Positions 22,832-33,408 of a stretch of DNA of 33,408 nucleotides are shown here, piece after piece. Origin of the DNA: Acidobacteriota bacterium (lineage in GTDB: Bacteria; Acidobacteriota; Terriglobia; Acidiferrales; UBA7541); contig QHYH01000147.1 in assembly GCA_003223215.1 (NCBI GenBank), positions 1 to 33,408 on the forward strand, written 5' to 3'. The translations under genes were made by a program, and so were the position numbers. The notes beneath the pieces are model-generated. The model had not been told where the DNA came from, ran no database searches, and worked only from the letters and a program-made list of their open reading frames with translations. Numbering within the stretch: position 1 is the stretch's first letter; every line of letters begins with the position of its first letter.

Positions 22832-23911
22832 TTAAGCGACGGTAACTTCCGGACTTAGGTAAACGTCCTGGATGGCGTTCAGGAGCTGGATGCCTTCTTT
22901 CATGGGTCGCTGGAACGCCTTGCGGCCGGAGATGAGGCCGGTGCCGCCGGCGCGCTTATTGATGACCGCCGTGGCCACGGCTTCCTCGAAATCGCTCGCT
23001 CCGGAAGCGCCGCCGCTATTGATCAGACCCGCGCGGCCCATGTAGCAATTGGCGACCTGATAGCGGCAGAGATCGATAGGGTGATCGCTGGTCAGGTCGG
23101 AATACATGCGCTTGTCGAATTTGCCGTAGCTTGCGCCGTTGGAATTGAGCGCCAGGTACCCGCCGTTATTTTCTGGAAGTTTCTGCTTAATGATATCCGC
23201 CTCGATGGTGACGCCGAGATGGTTGGCCTGCCCCGTGAGATCGGCGGAAAGGTGATAGTCCTTATCCTTCTTGAAGGCGCTGTTGCGCAGATAGCACCAC
23301 AGGACGGTAGCCATGCCAAGTTCGTGGGCGTGCGCAAAAGCCTGAGAAATCTCCACAATTTGCCGCGTACTTTGCTCCGACCCGAAATAAATCGTCGCAC
23401 CGACAGCAGCGGCGCCCATGTCATAGGCTTGCTGCACGGTGCCGAACAGCACCTGGTCGAAGCGGTTCGGAAAAGTCAGCAGCTCGTTGTGATTGATCTT
23501 CACGATAAAAGGAATCTTGTGCGCATATTTGCGGGCCACCGAGCCAAGCACGCCGAAGGTTGAAGCAACGGCATTGCAACCGCCTTCCTTGGCCAGTTTG
23601 ACGATGTTCTCCCCGTCAAAGTAATCCGGATTCTTGGCGAAGCTGGCGCCTGCGGAATGCTCGATGCCCTGGTCCACGGGCAGGATGGAAAGATACCCGG
23701 TGCCGCTAAGGCGTCCGCCTCCGAACATTCGCTGAAGATTGCTAAGGACCCGAACATTGCGGTCGGAAGCCGCGTACACGCGATCGACAAAATCCGGGCC
23801 GGGAAGATTCAGCCGCTCTTTGGGGATTTTGGGCGATTTGAACCCCAGCAGCGAATCGGTCTTTGCCCCCAGATAGGTTTCAATTTTCCCGAGACTTACG
23901 GTGGTGGCCAT
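22832..23911 (-). CDS. fbaB: Class I fructose-bisphosphate aldolase (FbaB/DhnA type)
   Basis: The 359-aa enzyme reversibly splits fructose 1,6-bisphosphate to dihydroxyacetone phosphate and glyceraldehyde 3-phosphate. It follows E. coli FbaB closely through its length: [19 protein letters not shown], the [10 protein letters not shown] segment, [23 protein letters not shown] and the phosphate-binding [13 protein letters not shown]. The start has AAGGAGCACGTC upstream. It is last in the eight-gene sugar-phosphate run and 14 bases after pgl. It connects the pathway triose phosphates back to hexose phosphates, fitting a cyclic pentose-phosphate flux. Confidence 0.97.
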   Translation of the reverse strand: MATTVSLGKIETYLGAKTDSLLGFKSPKIPKERLNLPGPDFVDRVYAASDRNVRVLSNLQRMFGGGRLSGTGYLSILPVDQGIEHSAGASFAKNPDYFDGENIVKLAKEGGCNAVASTFGVLGSVARKYAHKIPFIVKINHNELLTFPNRFDQVLFGTVQQAYDMGAAAVGATIYFGSEQSTRQIVEISQAFAHAHELGMATVLWCYLRNSAFKKDKDYHLSADLTGQANHLGVTIEADIIKQKLPENNGGYLALNSNGASYGKFDKRMYSDLTSDHPIDLCRYQVANCYMGRAGLINSGGASGASDFEEAVATAVINKRAGGTGLISGRKAFQRPMKEGIQLLNAIQDVYLSPEVTVA

Positions 23912-23925
23912 GACGTGCTCCTTCT

Positions 23926-24690
23926 CTACTCCCGAATTCCCTTTGATAGCATGCTTCCGGCGGCGGTGTCCACCAGCCAGACTAATTTCCCGTCCTTCGG
24001 CTGAAGCAATTGCGCCGGCAACTGCTCCGGTTCATACGGGCCTTCCAGAACACCCTTCAACGCCAGCGCCTTGTCCCCGCCAGTCACCATGAACAGGATC
24101 TCCGAGGCAGCGCATGCGGCCGGGGCGGTTAGCGTAATGCGCTCGGTGAATAATTTCCCGACCCAGTTGTGAACGGCGATACGTCCATCTGCGTGCAACG
24201 CTTTCGTTCCGGGAAAGAGAGAAAGGGTATGGCCTTCATTACCCATCCCCGCAAGCAGCAGGTCGAAGCGCGGAAGCTCGCCGGCCTTCAGCTTGAAATA
24301 CTTGACGAGCGCTTCTTCGTATTCGTGCGCCGCCCGCTCGGCATCCGGATATTCGCCCTTGATGCGCGTGACCTGGTTGGCATGGAGCGGAACTTTGGAG
24401 AGCATCATTTCGGAGGCCATACGGAAATTGCTGTCCGGATGGCTGGGACCGACGTGGCGTTCATCGCCGAAAAACACCTGCGTTTTACCCCAGGGCACTT
24501 GCTCGCGCAGCGCTGGATCGCTGGCTAGCAATTCGTAGAGCGCTTTTGGCGTCGAGCCGCCCGCGAGCACGACGCGAAAGGCGTTTCGCTGACGCACCGC
24601 TGCCGCAGCGGCTTCGACGAACTCTTCCGCGGCGCGTTTGGCGATGGACGCGGCATCCGCCAGGATTCGAATTTCTCGTTCCCGATGCAT
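23926..24690 (-). CDS. pgl: 6-phosphogluconolactonase
   Basis: The 254-aa DevB-type enzyme hydrolyses 6-phosphogluconolactone to 6-phosphogluconate, the second oxidative pentose-phosphate step. Landmarks are [27 protein letters not shown], and [17 protein letters not shown]. The usual G-M-G-x-D-G-H-T is varied to N-E-G-H-T. The C-terminal strand-helix part has M-V-T-G-G-D-K-A. It starts 5 bases after the zwf stop, with AAGGAA inside the junction, so it is co-translated with zwf. Confidence 0.95.
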   Translation of the reverse strand: MHREREIRILADAASIAKRAAEEFVEAAAAAVRQRNAFRVVLAGGSTPKALYELLASDPALREQVPWGKTQVFFGDERHVGPSHPDSNFRMASEMMLSKVPLHANQVTRIKGEYPDAERAAHEYEEALVKYFKLKAGELPRFDLLLAGMGNEGHTLSLFPGTKALHADGRIAVHNWVGKLFTERITLTAPAACAASEILFMVTGGDKALALKGVLEGPYEPEQLPAQLLQPKDGKLVWLVDTAAGSMLSKGIRE

Positions 24691-24695
24691 TTCCT

Positions 24696-26282
24696 TCAGG
24701 TTACGATTCCGGTTTTTTCTGGAGTGGCCGGAGGGGCGATTCTCCCGCGTTTGTCGAGTTCTTCCTCACCAATGCGCCGCCAGGCGCGGCCGTCTTTTTG
24801 GAGCAGTTCATCCGCTTCGATGGGGCCCCAGGACCCCGCTGCGTAATTCGGAAACCCCCGCGCCGGCAGCGCGTGCCAGACGTCCAGGATAGGTTGGATC
24901 ACGCTCCAGCCCGCTTCGACCATGTCCGCGCGCTGAAACAGCGTGGCGTCGCCGGCCATGCAGTCGCGCAGCAGCCGCTCGTAGCCGGTACTGTGCTCCA
25001 TTCCAAAATAAGTGCTGTAGTCGAAATCCATGTTCACGAGCCCAAGTTTCATGATCGAGCCTGGAACTTTTGCGCCAAAGCCCAGCGAAATCCCTTCTTC
25101 CGGCTGAATGTGAATGACCAGGCGGTTGGTTTCGAGGTTGCGGACGCTGGTATTCCGAAAGAGCACGAAAGGCGTTCGGCGAAATTGAATTACGATTTCC
25201 GTTACGCGCCGCGCCAGACGCTTGCCGGTGCGCAGGTAGAAGGGCACGCCTGCCCACCGCCAGTTGTCGATGAGCAGTTTCAAGGCGACAAAGGTTTCGG
25301 TGTTGGAATCGAGGGCAACGGCGGGTTCGCTGCCGTAACCCGGAACACGCTGGCCCTCAACTATGCCGCTTCCATACTGCCCGCGCACCGTGTTGGTGAG
25401 CACTTCCTCGGGGGTCAACGGCTGAATGGCATGGAGTACTTCCGCTTGCTTGTTGCGAACTTCGTCGGCGTCGAAGGAAATGGGCGGCTCCATGGCGGTC
25501 ATCGTCAACAGTTGAAAGAGATGATTAGGCACCATGTCGCGGAGCGCGCCGGCGGTTTCGTAGAATCCGCCGCGATGCTCGACGCCGACCGTTTCCGCCG
25601 CGGTGATTTGCACGTGGTCCACGTAGTTGCGGTTCCAAAGCGGCTCGATGATGTTGTTGGAAAAGCGGAAAACCATGACGTTCTGCACGGTCTCTTTACC
25701 GAGATAGTGATCGATGCGATAAATCTGCTTTTCTGTCAGGACCTGCCTCAGATCCTGGTTGAGCTGCTTCGCGGAAGCCAAGTCGTGGCCAAAAGGCTTT
25801 TCGACGACGACGCGCGCCCAGTGGCCGTCTTCTTCCTTCGACAAACAACACAAAGCCAGCATCTTGGCGATCGTCGAGAAAAACCGCGGGGCCACGGCGA
25901 GATAAAAAAGGCGATTCCCTGCCGTGTGGTACTTCCGGTCGGCTTCGGCGATCTGCTGTTCGAGACGTTGGTAAGCGTCCGCGTCCTGAAAATCGCCTTT
26001 GACGTAGTAGGTGCGCTGACACATCCAATCCAGCAGCTGCGGGGCGATCGGCGAGACAGCAAACTTGGGAATCTCCTGCATGAGGTTTTTTCGAAAGCTT
26101 TCTGTGGTGAAATCGTCGGCGGAAAATCCGACGACCGCGAATTGCTCAGGAAGAAGTTTTTCCTCAGCAAGGTTGCACAGAGCGGGTATCAGTTTCCGCT
26201 TGGTGAGGTCACCGGCGGCGCCGCAAATGGTCATCACGCAAGGCGCGGCCGTTGAATTCGTCTCTGAATGATCGTAGTTCAT
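24696..26282 (-). CDS. zwf: Glucose-6-phosphate 1-dehydrogenase
   Basis: The 528-aa enzyme oxidises glucose 6-phosphate with NAD(P). The start at ATG 26282 (M-N-Y-D-H-S-E-T) is chosen because the longer frame upstream overlaps gnd and lacks the right character. Landmarks are the nucleotide fold [11 protein letters not shown] (where most homologues have G-A-S-G-D-L-T), [10 protein letters not shown], and the catalytic signature R-I-D-H-Y-L-G-K-E with the active-site His/Lys. R-T-G-K-R and the family's C-terminal [11 protein letters not shown] follow. It lies 49 bases after gnd and 5 bases before pgl, in the order gnd-zwf-pgl. Confidence 0.97.
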   Translation of the reverse strand: MNYDHSETNSTAAPCVMTICGAAGDLTKRKLIPALCNLAEEKLLPEQFAVVGFSADDFTTESFRKNLMQEIPKFAVSPIAPQLLDWMCQRTYYVKGDFQDADAYQRLEQQIAEADRKYHTAGNRLFYLAVAPRFFSTIAKMLALCCLSKEEDGHWARVVVEKPFGHDLASAKQLNQDLRQVLTEKQIYRIDHYLGKETVQNVMVFRFSNNIIEPLWNRNYVDHVQITAAETVGVEHRGGFYETAGALRDMVPNHLFQLLTMTAMEPPISFDADEVRNKQAEVLHAIQPLTPEEVLTNTVRGQYGSGIVEGQRVPGYGSEPAVALDSNTETFVALKLLIDNWRWAGVPFYLRTGKRLARRVTEIVIQFRRTPFVLFRNTSVRNLETNRLVIHIQPEEGISLGFGAKVPGSIMKLGLVNMDFDYSTYFGMEHSTGYERLLRDCMAGDATLFQRADMVEAGWSVIQPILDVWHALPARGFPNYAAGSWGPIEADELLQKDGRAWRRIGEEELDKRGRIAPPATPEKTGIVT

Positions 26283-26331
26283 TGCTTTCGAATCCCTGTG
26301 CTCGGGCGACGAGTCGCGCTCACGGCTTCTG

Positions 26332-27348
26332 CTAGCCGGCTTTCTTTTCGATGTGCCCGCCAAATTGAAAGCGCATCGCGGACAGCACCTTGGCCGCAAA
26401 ATCATCTTCGCCGCGAGAGGTGAAGCGCTGGTACAACGAAGCACTAAGAACGGGAGCCGGCGCTGTCGACTCAATGGCCGCAAGAAGCGTCCAGCGTCCC
26501 TCGCCGGAATCCGAAACGCGGCCGGAAAAACGTTCGAGCGTGGGCTGCTCCAGCAAGGAAATCGCGGTGAGATCGAGCAGCCAGGAAGCAACCACGCTGC
26601 CGCGCCGCCAGACTTCCGCAATGTCCGCGAGATTGAAATCGTACTGGTAATGCTCCGGGTGCCGCAGCGGTGTGGTTTCCGCATCGGTTTCGCGATGGGA
26701 TTTGCCGGCGTTGGCGTGTTGCAAAATGTTCAGCCCCTCGGCGTAAGCGGCCATCAAGCCGTATTCGATGCCGTTGTGAACCATCTTCACAAAATGGCCG
26801 GCGCCCGAGGGACCGCAGTGCAAGTAGCCTTCTTCGGCTGTGCCGCCAATTTTCTCGCGGCCGGGAGTGCGCGGCACGTCGCCGCGGCCCGGTGCGAGTG
26901 TCTTGAAGATGGGATCGAGGCGTTTCACCACGGCCGTTTCTCCACCGATCATCTGGCAATATCCGCGCTCGAGTCCCCAGACGCCGCCGCTGGTGCCCAC
27001 GTCACAGTAATGAATGCCTTTTGCGGAGAGCTCTCGCGCGCGGCGAATATCGTCGATGTAATAGGAATTTCCGCCGTCAATCACGACATCGTCTTTATCG
27101 AGCTTGCCAACCAGGTCGTGCAGCGTGCCGTCAACTACGGCTGCCGGAACCATCAGCCATACCGCGCGCGGCTTTTGCAATTTGCTGACAAAATCATCGA
27201 CTGAGTTGGCGCCCGTTGCGCCTTCCGCAGAAAGCTGTTTCACCGAATCGGCGCTGCGGTCGTACACCACGCACTTGTGGCCGGCCTTCTCGAGGCGCCG
27301 GACCATGTTGGCGCCCATCCTGCCGAGCCCGATCATCCCCAGCTGCAT
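26332..27348 (-). CDS. gnd: 6-phosphogluconate dehydrogenase, short (decarboxylating) type
   Basis: The 338-aa enzyme converts 6-phosphogluconate to ribulose 5-phosphate and CO2. The start at ATG 27348 has GAGGAGCACAACG upstream. An ORF starting 9 codons earlier is less likely. Landmarks are [18 protein letters not shown], the [15 protein letters not shown] loop and the catalytic-Lys segment [16 protein letters not shown]. The protein is about 130 residues shorter than E. coli Gnd and matches the short GndA/YqeC-type class, which is often NAD-preferring. It sits 44 bases after pgi. Confidence 0.95.
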   Translation of the reverse strand: MQLGMIGLGRMGANMVRRLEKAGHKCVVYDRSADSVKQLSAEGATGANSVDDFVSKLQKPRAVWLMVPAAVVDGTLHDLVGKLDKDDVVIDGGNSYYIDDIRRARELSAKGIHYCDVGTSGGVWGLERGYCQMIGGETAVVKRLDPIFKTLAPGRGDVPRTPGREKIGGTAEEGYLHCGPSGAGHFVKMVHNGIEYGLMAAYAEGLNILQHANAGKSHRETDAETTPLRHPEHYQYDFNLADIAEVWRRGSVVASWLLDLTAISLLEQPTLERFSGRVSDSGEGRWTLLAAIESTAPAPVLSASLYQRFTSRGEDDFAAKVLSAMRFQFGGHIEKKAG

Positions 27349-27392
27349 CGTTGTGCTCCTCGCCAATCGGCGCAAAAAATTCGTCCAGTGTG

Positions 27393-29108
27393 TCAGGCAA
27401 CCGCTTTTCGCGCGGCTTTGGATAGCGTGCCAAGCGCCGACTTCAAATTTCTCCTGAGATGGACACGCAACGCGCGACGGCCGCGTTCTGCGAGGACGGC
27501 AAAGTCGCCGCAGGCCTGGGCCGCCTTGACCACGCCAAAGGTGTACTTCTGCCCGGGAATCGGCAAGTCCTTGGCGTCGTCGCAGGTGATCTGCAGGAAC
27601 ACGCCGCTATTGGGTCCGCCTTTGTAGGCCTGTCCCGTCGAGTGAAGAAACCGCGGGCCAAAGCCGAGAACCGTGGCGACCTTTTTCCTGTCGCGCACGG
27701 CGTGCCGGATGGTCTGTAGCGCCCGCTCATTCTCCGCATTCATCGGGATATAGCCAAGCAGGGCAAAGTAATCGCCGGCGCTGAGACGGCAAAGATGCCT
27801 CTTCAAGACGGCAGCGACATTCAAGCCGCCGTGAATGGCTGCCACGTTTTTCTCGTCGGCAAAAAACTGAATACCGCTGGCCTCAAAGAAAGGCACTTCG
27901 AAAGGCAGCTTGCCCTTACCCTCGTATTCGGTGGTGAGCTTGCGCGTTTCCACCTTGCTGGCTTCGACGTCCGGCTGATTGAAAGGGTTGATTCCGATGA
28001 TGGAGCCGGCGACGGCCGTGGCGATCTCCCAGCGGAAAAATTCCTGCGCGAGGCTGTAGACCTCTTCGACGCTGATGCTCACGACGGGGTGCCCCGCTTT
28101 TTCAAGGGTCAGCACCGCCGTGTCCTGGGCCCTGCTGGGTTTCGTGGCCAGGCGCAGATAGACAAACACGCGGTCGCCGCCATAAACGGAAGGTCTTGCG
28201 ACGCGCTCGCGATCCACGGGGATGATGCCCTTGCCCGCTTTTCCTGTGGATTCAGCGATGAGTTGTTCGAGCCATGCGCCCAGATCGTAGATTCCCGGCG
28301 AAGCGATGATGGTGAGTTTGTCGCGTCCGTGGATCGCGGCCACGCCAAGAATCGTTCCCAAGATCACGCCGGGATTGTCGCGCACCGCGGAAGTTGGGCC
28401 GCAGGCGGAAACCATTTCCTTCGCAGTGAGCAGAAACCTTTCCACGTCCAGGCCCATGATCGCCGCGGGCACCATGCCGAAATTCGAGAGCGCCGAATAG
28501 CGCCCCGCGATGCTTGGCACTCCGAAGAAAATCTCGCGGAACTTGTCGGCTATGGCGACTTCCTGCAGGTGCGAGCCGGGATCGGTGATCGCCACGAAGC
28601 GATTCCCCGCCTCTTTCTCCCCGACTTTTGCTTTCACGCGCTCGAAGAAGTATTGTTTGTAAATGTTGGGTTCAAGCGTGCTGCCCGATTTGCTCGAGAC
28701 GATGCAAAGCGTGCTTTTCAGATCCAATTTGCGTTCCATCGCTCTGATTTGGACCGGATCGGTGGAATCAAGCACATGAAGTTCGGGAAAACCCTTGATC
28801 TTGTCGAAGGTCATACGAAGAACCTCCGGGCAAAGGCTGGACCCGCCCATCCCAAGCAGCAAAGCATTCTTAAAACGCGCCGCTTTCACGTCTTCGGCAA
28901 TGCGCTTGAACGCGGCCACGTGCGAAAGCTGCTGTTCCACGATGTGCAACCACCCCAGCCAACGACTTTCGTCGCTTCGCGTCCAAAGGGACGCGTCTTT
29001 CTTCCAAAGGCGTGCGACTTTATGGTTTTTCCGCCAATCCTCCAGCGATACGGCCACTGCATTTGCGAGATCTTCCGGTAGTGTGCAGGTCTGTTTGTTC
29101 ACGCTCAC
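27393..29108 (-). CDS. pgi: Glucose-6-phosphate isomerase, Tal-Pgi fusion-type isomerase half
   Basis: The 571-aa protein starts at a GTG whose bases overlap the transaldolase stop (GTGA). SIS-domain phosphate-binding motifs are seen at G-M-G-G-S-S (86-91) and [10 protein letters not shown] (138-147). The later N-P-F-N-Q-P-D-V-E segment is typical of PGI. It resembles the isomerase half of bifunctional transaldolase/PGI proteins rather than a classic stand-alone Pgi, with an added N-terminal helical part. It interconverts glucose 6-phosphate and fructose 6-phosphate. Placement directly after tal with a 4-base overlap suggests coupled translation and possibly a physical complex. The C-terminal third (about 400-560) carries [12 protein letters not shown]. 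Confidence 0.93.
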   Translation of the reverse strand: MSVNKQTCTLPEDLANAVAVSLEDWRKNHKVARLWKKDASLWTRSDESRWLGWLHIVEQQLSHVAAFKRIAEDVKAARFKNALLLGMGGSSLCPEVLRMTFDKIKGFPELHVLDSTDPVQIRAMERKLDLKSTLCIVSSKSGSTLEPNIYKQYFFERVKAKVGEKEAGNRFVAITDPGSHLQEVAIADKFREIFFGVPSIAGRYSALSNFGMVPAAIMGLDVERFLLTAKEMVSACGPTSAVRDNPGVILGTILGVAAIHGRDKLTIIASPGIYDLGAWLEQLIAESTGKAGKGIIPVDRERVARPSVYGGDRVFVYLRLATKPSRAQDTAVLTLEKAGHPVVSISVEEVYSLAQEFFRWEIATAVAGSIIGINPFNQPDVEASKVETRKLTTEYEGKGKLPFEVPFFEASGIQFFADEKNVAAIHGGLNVAAVLKRHLCRLSAGDYFALLGYIPMNAENERALQTIRHAVRDRKKVATVLGFGPRFLHSTGQAYKGGPNSGVFLQITCDDAKDLPIPGQKYTFGVVKAAQACGDFAVLAERGRRALRVHLRRNLKSALGTLSKAARKAVA

Positions 29109-30274
29109 GCGCGGGCTCCCGCGGTTTTCCCCACGGCGTCCAGCAGCGTTTTAAAAGCGTCGGAAAAGAGCTTTACGCCGTCCGCAAGCAGTTTGTCGGT
29201 CACCTCTTTCATCGAGATTCCCGCCTTGGCGAGATCGGCCATGGTTTTCGCCGCGCCCTCGACATTCTCGGTAAGGCTGGGACGCAACCGGCCATGGTCG
29301 CGGAAAGCATCGAGAGTTGCCGGCGGGATGGTGTCCACGGTGTCTGCGCCAATCAGCTCTTCGACGTAGAGCACGTCGCGGAACTTGGGATTCTTCGTGC
29401 TCGTGCTGGCCCACAGCAGCCGCTGCGTTTGCGCACCCTTCGATGCCAGAGCTTGCCAGCGTGCTCCGCCAAAAAGCTCCTGGTATTTCTTGTACGTGTG
29501 CCGGGCGTTGGCGATCGCCACTTTGCCTCGCAAGCTTTCCAGCAAAGCCTTTTGTCCGGCGTCGACACCGGCCTTTAGCTTTTCATCAATGATGCTGTCA
29601 ACAAGCGTGTCAATGCGGCTCACAAAGAAGCTCGCCACGCTGGCAATGTGGCTGACGTCCTGGCCCTTCTTGACCCGCGCTTCGAGCGCGGAAAGAAAAG
29701 CTTCCGCCACTTGTTCGTACGCGGACTGAGCAAAGAGCAGTGTGATGTTGATATTAAGACCATCTTCCAAGCATTGCCGGATCGCGGGAAGGCCTTCCGG
29801 CGTGCCGGGAATCTTGATCATTACGTTCGGGCGGTTCACGCCCTTCCACAGGCGGTGCGCTTCCGCGATGGTCGCTTTGGTGTCGTACCCTAGAAAAGGC
29901 GAAACCTCAAGGCTGACGTAACCGTCGCGTCGGTTGGTTTCCGTATACACCGGCTTGAAGATGTCGCACGCATCTTGAATGTCACGGAAGGCAATCTTCT
30001 CGAACAAACCATTGGCATCGAGTTTCTTTGCCTCGGGCGAGTTCAAAATGTCGGCGTAAAGATTGCTACCCGTGATGGCCTTTTCGAAAATGGTGGGGTT
30101 CGAAGTCATTCCGCGCAAGCCGTCGTTATCGATATATTTCTTTAATTGCCCGCTGGTGAGCAGGTCTCGACGGACGTAGTCCATCCAAGGAGACTGGCGA
30201 TAGGCCAGCAAGCCCTTGAGCGGATTTGTGCCTTCTCCCTTGGCGATGTTTGGCAGAGTGGTCGTTGTCGTCAT
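29105..30274 (-). CDS. tal: Transaldolase
   Basis: The 389-aa protein starts at ATG 30274 after GAAGGAGAACGATT. It transfers a dihydroxyacetone unit between sugar phosphates in the non-oxidative branch. Signature segments are G-M-T-S-N-P-T-I-F-E-K-A-I (55-67) and V-M-I-K-I-P-G-T-P-E-G with Schiff-base Lys154, followed by N-I-N-I-T-L-L-F-A. The length and layout match the long (type 2) transaldolases and the transaldolase half of Tal-Pgi fusions. The N-terminus has a run of Thr. Its stop overlaps the pgi start. Confidence 0.95.
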   Translation of the reverse strand: MTTTTTLPNIAKGEGTNPLKGLLAYRQSPWMDYVRRDLLTSGQLKKYIDNDGLRGMTSNPTIFEKAITGSNLYADILNSPEAKKLDANGLFEKIAFRDIQDACDIFKPVYTETNRRDGYVSLEVSPFLGYDTKATIAEAHRLWKGVNRPNVMIKIPGTPEGLPAIRQCLEDGLNINITLLFAQSAYEQVAEAFLSALEARVKKGQDVSHIASVASFFVSRIDTLVDSIIDEKLKAGVDAGQKALLESLRGKVAIANARHTYKKYQELFGGARWQALASKGAQTQRLLWASTSTKNPKFRDVLYVEELIGADTVDTIPPATLDAFRDHGRLRPSLTENVEGAAKTMADLAKAGISMKEVTDKLLADGVKLFSDAFKTLLDAVGKTAGARA

Positions 30275-30357
30275 AATCGTTCTCCTTCGCCTTGAAAAAC
30301 ACCTCAAACTTCATTTTACGCCTTGGCAGGCGGGCGTGTTCCACGCTTCTAGTATCC

Positions 30358-30828
30358 CTATACTTTCATCTTTGCGCTCGCCCCAAATTTGTCCTCGAGC
30401 GCCTTGATTTTTCCAAGGCGCCGCACATGCCTTTCTTCTTGGCTGAATTTCGCTCCCAGGAACGCCTTCACCAAATCCTCGGCAAGCTTCACGCCAACGA
30501 CGCGAGACCCCAGCACCAGCACGTTGATGTTGTCGTGCTCCACGCCCTGATGCGCCGAATAGGTGTCGTGACACATGCCGGCGCGAATACCCATGACTTT
30601 ATTCGCCGCAACGCTCGCTCCCACGCCGCTTCCGCAAATCAACACGCCGCGCTCGGCTTTGCCGTCGAGTATGGCCCGGCCCACGGCTTCTGCAAAATCC
30701 GGATAGTCGGAGGGATTCTCGTTGAACGCCCCCACGTCCAGCACTTCGTGGCCGAGAGAGCGCAGGAGATCGCCCATCGCGACCTTGAGAGCAAAGCCTG
30801 CGTGATCCGACCCAATCACGAGCTTCAT
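30358..30828 (-). CDS. rpiB: Ribose 5-phosphate isomerase B
   Basis: The 156-aa enzyme interconverts ribose 5-phosphate and ribulose 5-phosphate. The start at ATG 30828 gives [16 protein letters not shown] 15-residue extension overlaps tkt. Other landmarks are [20 protein letters not shown] with the catalytic Cys, [11 protein letters not shown] and N-V-L-V-L-G-S-R. It lies 7 bases after the tkt stop and 83 bases before tal. Its ribosome site is weak (GTGAGCCCCCG), so it may rely on coupling with tkt. Confidence 0.96.
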   Translation of the reverse strand: MKLVIGSDHAGFALKVAMGDLLRSLGHEVLDVGAFNENPSDYPDFAEAVGRAILDGKAERGVLICGSGVGASVAANKVMGIRAGMCHDTYSAHQGVEHDNINVLVLGSRVVGVKLAEDLVKAFLGAKFSQEERHVRRLGKIKALEDKFGASAKMKV

Positions 30829-30835
30829 CGGGGGC

Positions 30836-32902
30836 TCACTTCCCCAAGACTTCCCGGGCAGCGGCAACCACATGGTCCGCGGCGAAACCGAATTTCTTCA
30901 ACACATCCTTTAACGGAGCCGAGGCACCGAAACTGTGCATACCGACCATTTTTCCTTTCGCGCCGACGTACCGCTCCCAGCCAAATGTCGACCCCATCTC
31001 AACCGAAACCCGCGCCGTTACATTTTGCGGGAGCACGTTCGCCTTGTAAGCCGCATCTTGCTGTTCGAAAAGCTCCCAGCAAGGCATGCTCACAACCCTG
31101 GCCTTGAGGCCTTCGGCTTTGAGCTTTTCGTAAGCATCTACGCAAAGTGACAGCTCGCTCCCGCTGGCCATCAAAATCACGTCGGGTTTCCCGCCCGCGG
31201 CGTCCGCCAGAACATAAGCTCCTCTCCCAACGCCGGAAGCCGGCGCATATTTGGTGCGATCGAGCGTGGGCACCGCCTGCCGCGTCAGCACCAGACTCGA
31301 CGGTCCGTGCTTGTGCTTGAGGATCAGTTTGTACGCTTCCACGACTTCATTGGCGTCGCCCGGACGCAGAGTCATCATGTTCGGCACCGCACGCAAAGAC
31401 GCCAGTTGCTCGACGGGCTGATGCGTGGGCCCGTCCTCACCGAGCCCAATCGAGTCGTGCGTGAAAATGTAGATCGCGGGAATTTCCATCAGTGCGCCCA
31501 GGCGCATGCTCGGGCGCATGTAATCGCTGAAATTGAAAAACGTCGCGCTGAAGCTGCGCAGCTTAGACAACGTCATCCCGTTGACGATCGCGCCCATGGC
31601 GTGCTCGCGCACGCCAAAGTGAATGTTGCGCCCGCGATATTCGTTGGGATAGAACTCTCCCGCGCCGTCAAACGTCAGATTGGTTTTGTTCGATTTCGCC
31701 AGGTCCGCGGAACCGCCGATAAGCCACGGAATGTTTTTTGCCAGTACGTTCAGCGTCTTCCCCGAGGACTCCCGCGTCGCGATGCCTTTCGGATCCGCGG
31801 CAAAACTCGGCAGGTCCCTGTCCCAGCCATCGGGCAATTCCCCACTGAGCATGCGCTCGATTTGATCTGCCGCGTGCGGAAACTGCTTCTTGTACTCTGC
31901 AAACCTCGTTCGCCACGCCGCATGCCCCTGCGCGCCGCGCTTGCCCACGCCGTTTCTGAACTGATCGTAGACGCCGTCCGGAACCAGAAACTTCGCGTCT
32001 TCCGGCCAGCCGTAATTTCTCTTCACCAGTTTGACTTCCGCTTCGCCCAACGGCTCACCATGCGCTTCGTAAGAGTCTTGCTTGTGCGGCGAGCCGTAGC
32101 CGATGTGGCTGTTGACAATGATGAGCGTTGGCCGATCGTTGGTTTGGAGGAAGTTTTCATACGCGCGCCCGAGCATCTCGAGATCGTTCGCATCGGTGAC
32201 GTGCGCGACGTTCCATCCGTAGCCCGCAAAGCGCGTTGCTACGTCTTCGCTGAACGACCACTCGGCAGGCCCGTCCAGCGTCACGCGGTTGTTGTCGTAA
32301 ACCCAGCAAAGATTCGAAAGCTTCAGATGGCCCGCCAGTGAAGCCGCTTCGCATGACACGCCTTCCATCAAATCGCCGTCTCCGCAGACCGCGTACACCT
32401 TGAAATCGAAAATGGCAAAGCCTGGCTTGTTGTAATTCTCTCCCAGCCACTTGCTGGCGATGGCCATGCCCACGCTGTTTCCTGCGCCTTGACCCAACGG
32501 CCCAGTCGTGGTTTCCACGCCGGTCGTAAGATGCGATTCCGGATGCCCCGGCGTTCTGCTGTCGATTTGCCGGAACCGCTTGATCTCTTCCATGGGAACG
32601 GAGAGATCATTGGTCACTTCGCCCTTTGCATTCACCTGCCGCACGCCGGCCAAATGCAATGTCGCGTATAAAAGCATGGATGCATGTCCCGCCGAAAGCA
32701 CAAAGCGGTCGCGGTTTGGCCACGTGGGATCCGCAGGGTCATAACGCAGGTAGTGCTGCCATAGGGAATAAACTACCGGCGCAAGCCCCATTGGCGCGCC
32801 GGGATGCCCCGAGTTTGCCTGCTGGACCGCGTCGATCGCCAGAGTGCGAATGGTATTGATGCTCAGCAGATCGACGTCCACTTGACTCTTCGCCTGACTC
32901 AC
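30836..32902 (-). CDS. tkt: Transketolase
   Basis: The 688-aa thiamine diphosphate enzyme moves two-carbon units between sugar phosphates. It starts at a GTG with AGGAGCGAAA upstream. Landmarks are the substrate His in S-G-H-P-G-A-P-M-G (about 31-39), the ThDP motif G-D-G-D-L-M-E-G-V with the closing V-Y-D-N-N, then the pyrimidine-domain segments [10 protein letters not shown] and [16 protein letters not shown]. The length is normal for bacterial Tkt (about 660-690). It is the first gene of the eight-gene run, so the promoter should lie in the 500 bases upstream. Confidence 0.97.
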   Translation of the reverse strand: MSQAKSQVDVDLLSINTIRTLAIDAVQQANSGHPGAPMGLAPVVYSLWQHYLRYDPADPTWPNRDRFVLSAGHASMLLYATLHLAGVRQVNAKGEVTNDLSVPMEEIKRFRQIDSRTPGHPESHLTTGVETTTGPLGQGAGNSVGMAIASKWLGENYNKPGFAIFDFKVYAVCGDGDLMEGVSCEAASLAGHLKLSNLCWVYDNNRVTLDGPAEWSFSEDVATRFAGYGWNVAHVTDANDLEMLGRAYENFLQTNDRPTLIIVNSHIGYGSPHKQDSYEAHGEPLGEAEVKLVKRNYGWPEDAKFLVPDGVYDQFRNGVGKRGAQGHAAWRTRFAEYKKQFPHAADQIERMLSGELPDGWDRDLPSFAADPKGIATRESSGKTLNVLAKNIPWLIGGSADLAKSNKTNLTFDGAGEFYPNEYRGRNIHFGVREHAMGAIVNGMTLSKLRSFSATFFNFSDYMRPSMRLGALMEIPAIYIFTHDSIGLGEDGPTHQPVEQLASLRAVPNMMTLRPGDANEVVEAYKLILKHKHGPSSLVLTRQAVPTLDRTKYAPASGVGRGAYVLADAAGGKPDVILMASGSELSLCVDAYEKLKAEGLKARVVSMPCWELFEQQDAAYKANVLPQNVTARVSVEMGSTFGWERYVGAKGKMVGMHSFGASAPLKDVLKKFGFAADHVVAAAREVLGK

Positions 32903-33408
32903 TTTCGCTCCTGTCGCGGGCAGAAGGACACCCGCAGTTCACAACCGCTATTTTAGATGCCCCAACAGGTGGGGCAGGTGAGGAATTTTACGACAAAATC
33001 GTTGGCCTTGCTCGATTGGAGCGCAAGGTTCTTGGTATCTGACCGGCAAGACGACAACCATATTCCCTGGTTCCAAAGAGAGGAACTTTCCCCTTGCAGG
33101 CAACATGCGCTTAACGCCCGTGACTCGCATGGGGCTGCAAGGAATGCAAATCCTGACTGAAACGGACCCCGAGTCCATCATGAGTTTTGGCTTGGGGACG
33201 CGAGGAAAAAGGAGAGCCCTGCCACTCGAGCTGGCGGTGCGGCTCGAGAGCGACCAGGAGCGATGACCTGGTGAGCGCCTTAATTTCACCCCAGGGTAGA
33301 TTTGTCCTGGGATTTAAGACCATAAGACTTAAACAATTGTAGTTTGTACTGGACTTTTCTGTTCCCCTCCTATATGCTCACGGCGAAATGCATCCTGAGA
33401 AAGTCGAT
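32903..33408. other. Intergenic stretch at the right edge
   Basis: No gene is supported in these 506 bases. Next to tkt on the minus strand a TAAAAT may be a -10, without a good -35. At the far right on the plus strand TATATG (33371-33376) precedes an ATG at 33388, opening M-H-P-E-K-V-D to the window edge. It has no ribosome site and cannot be judged as a gene. Confidence 0.4.
32958..32976. repeat. Hairpin in the tkt upstream region
   Basis: TGCCCC-AACAGGT-GGGGCA is a perfect 6-bp stem 56 bases before the tkt start. It could be a leader structure or operator for the sugar-phosphate operon. No partner gene identifies it. Confidence 0.3.

Noticed and set aside
24546-26255. Long plus-strand open frame (569 codons)
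   Set aside because: Antisense to zwf and pgl, which have all their family motifs on the minus strand.
27795-29081. Long plus-strand open frame (428 codons)
   Set aside because: Antisense to pgi. A composition artefact of GC-rich codons.
33388-33408. Possible gene start at the right edge (M-H-P-E-K-V-D)
   Set aside because: Only seven codons with no ribosome site. Too little to support a feature.
1-33408. CRISPR array, rRNA, complete tRNA or insertion sequence
   Set aside because: No regularly spaced repeats, rRNA-like sequence, full cloverleaf or transposase was seen in reading both strands.

Overview
The window looks like a chromosomal segment of a soil-type Acidobacteriota (Terriglobia-like). 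It is GC-rich and has short intergenic gaps. It carries two CRTAC1/ASPIC-UnbV repeat proteins, a multiheme cytochrome fused to TPRs, DUF899/DinB/SRPBCC/ArsR gene clusters and many small secreted proteins. The taxonomic placement is inferred from gene content only.

Layout. 1-2800 is an accessory stretch: the start of a gene leaving the left edge, a small secreted protein, three or four very small ORFs (two Cys-bearing), an 11-bp tandem repeat and the 3' half of a tRNA-Glu(CTC). This pattern fits the distal end of an integrated element. 3058-6653 carries a 582-aa membrane protein and a type I glutamine synthetase, followed by a frameshifted zinc-ribbon gene (6724-6977). 7189-16517 is a minus-strand redox block. 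In transcription order it has a histidine kinase, a NarL-type regulator, a Tat-exported CRTAC1 protein, a membrane-anchored pentaheme cytochrome with TPRs, an AhpD-like peroxidase-related protein and a Sec-exported CRTAC1 protein. 16584-20207 holds an MFS transporter, a Gfo/Idh/MocA dehydrogenase, a small secreted protein and ribulose-phosphate epimerase. 20312-22753 is a minus-strand ArsR / SRPBCC / DinB / 52-aa CPEC peptide / DUF899 cluster with a strong, apparently leaderless promoter. 22832-32902 is an eight-gene minus-strand run: tkt, rpiB, tal, pgi, gnd, zwf, pgl and fbaB. It covers nearly the whole pentose-phosphate pathway plus hexose-phosphate isomerase and aldolase, and rpe lies nearby on the other strand.

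The most notable signal is at 8902-9468. Two ORFs that look separate are one 188-codon reading frame interrupted only by a TGA at 9189-9187. The TGA sits exactly at the second catalytic cysteine of the AhpD CxxC motif, giving C-H-Y-U. Ten bases downstream is a 17-nt hairpin with the properties of a bacterial SECIS. I read it as a selenocysteine-containing AhpD-family protein encoded between a pentaheme cytochrome and a CRTAC1 protein. Together with the coupled two-component system, this may be an undescribed envelope redox system.
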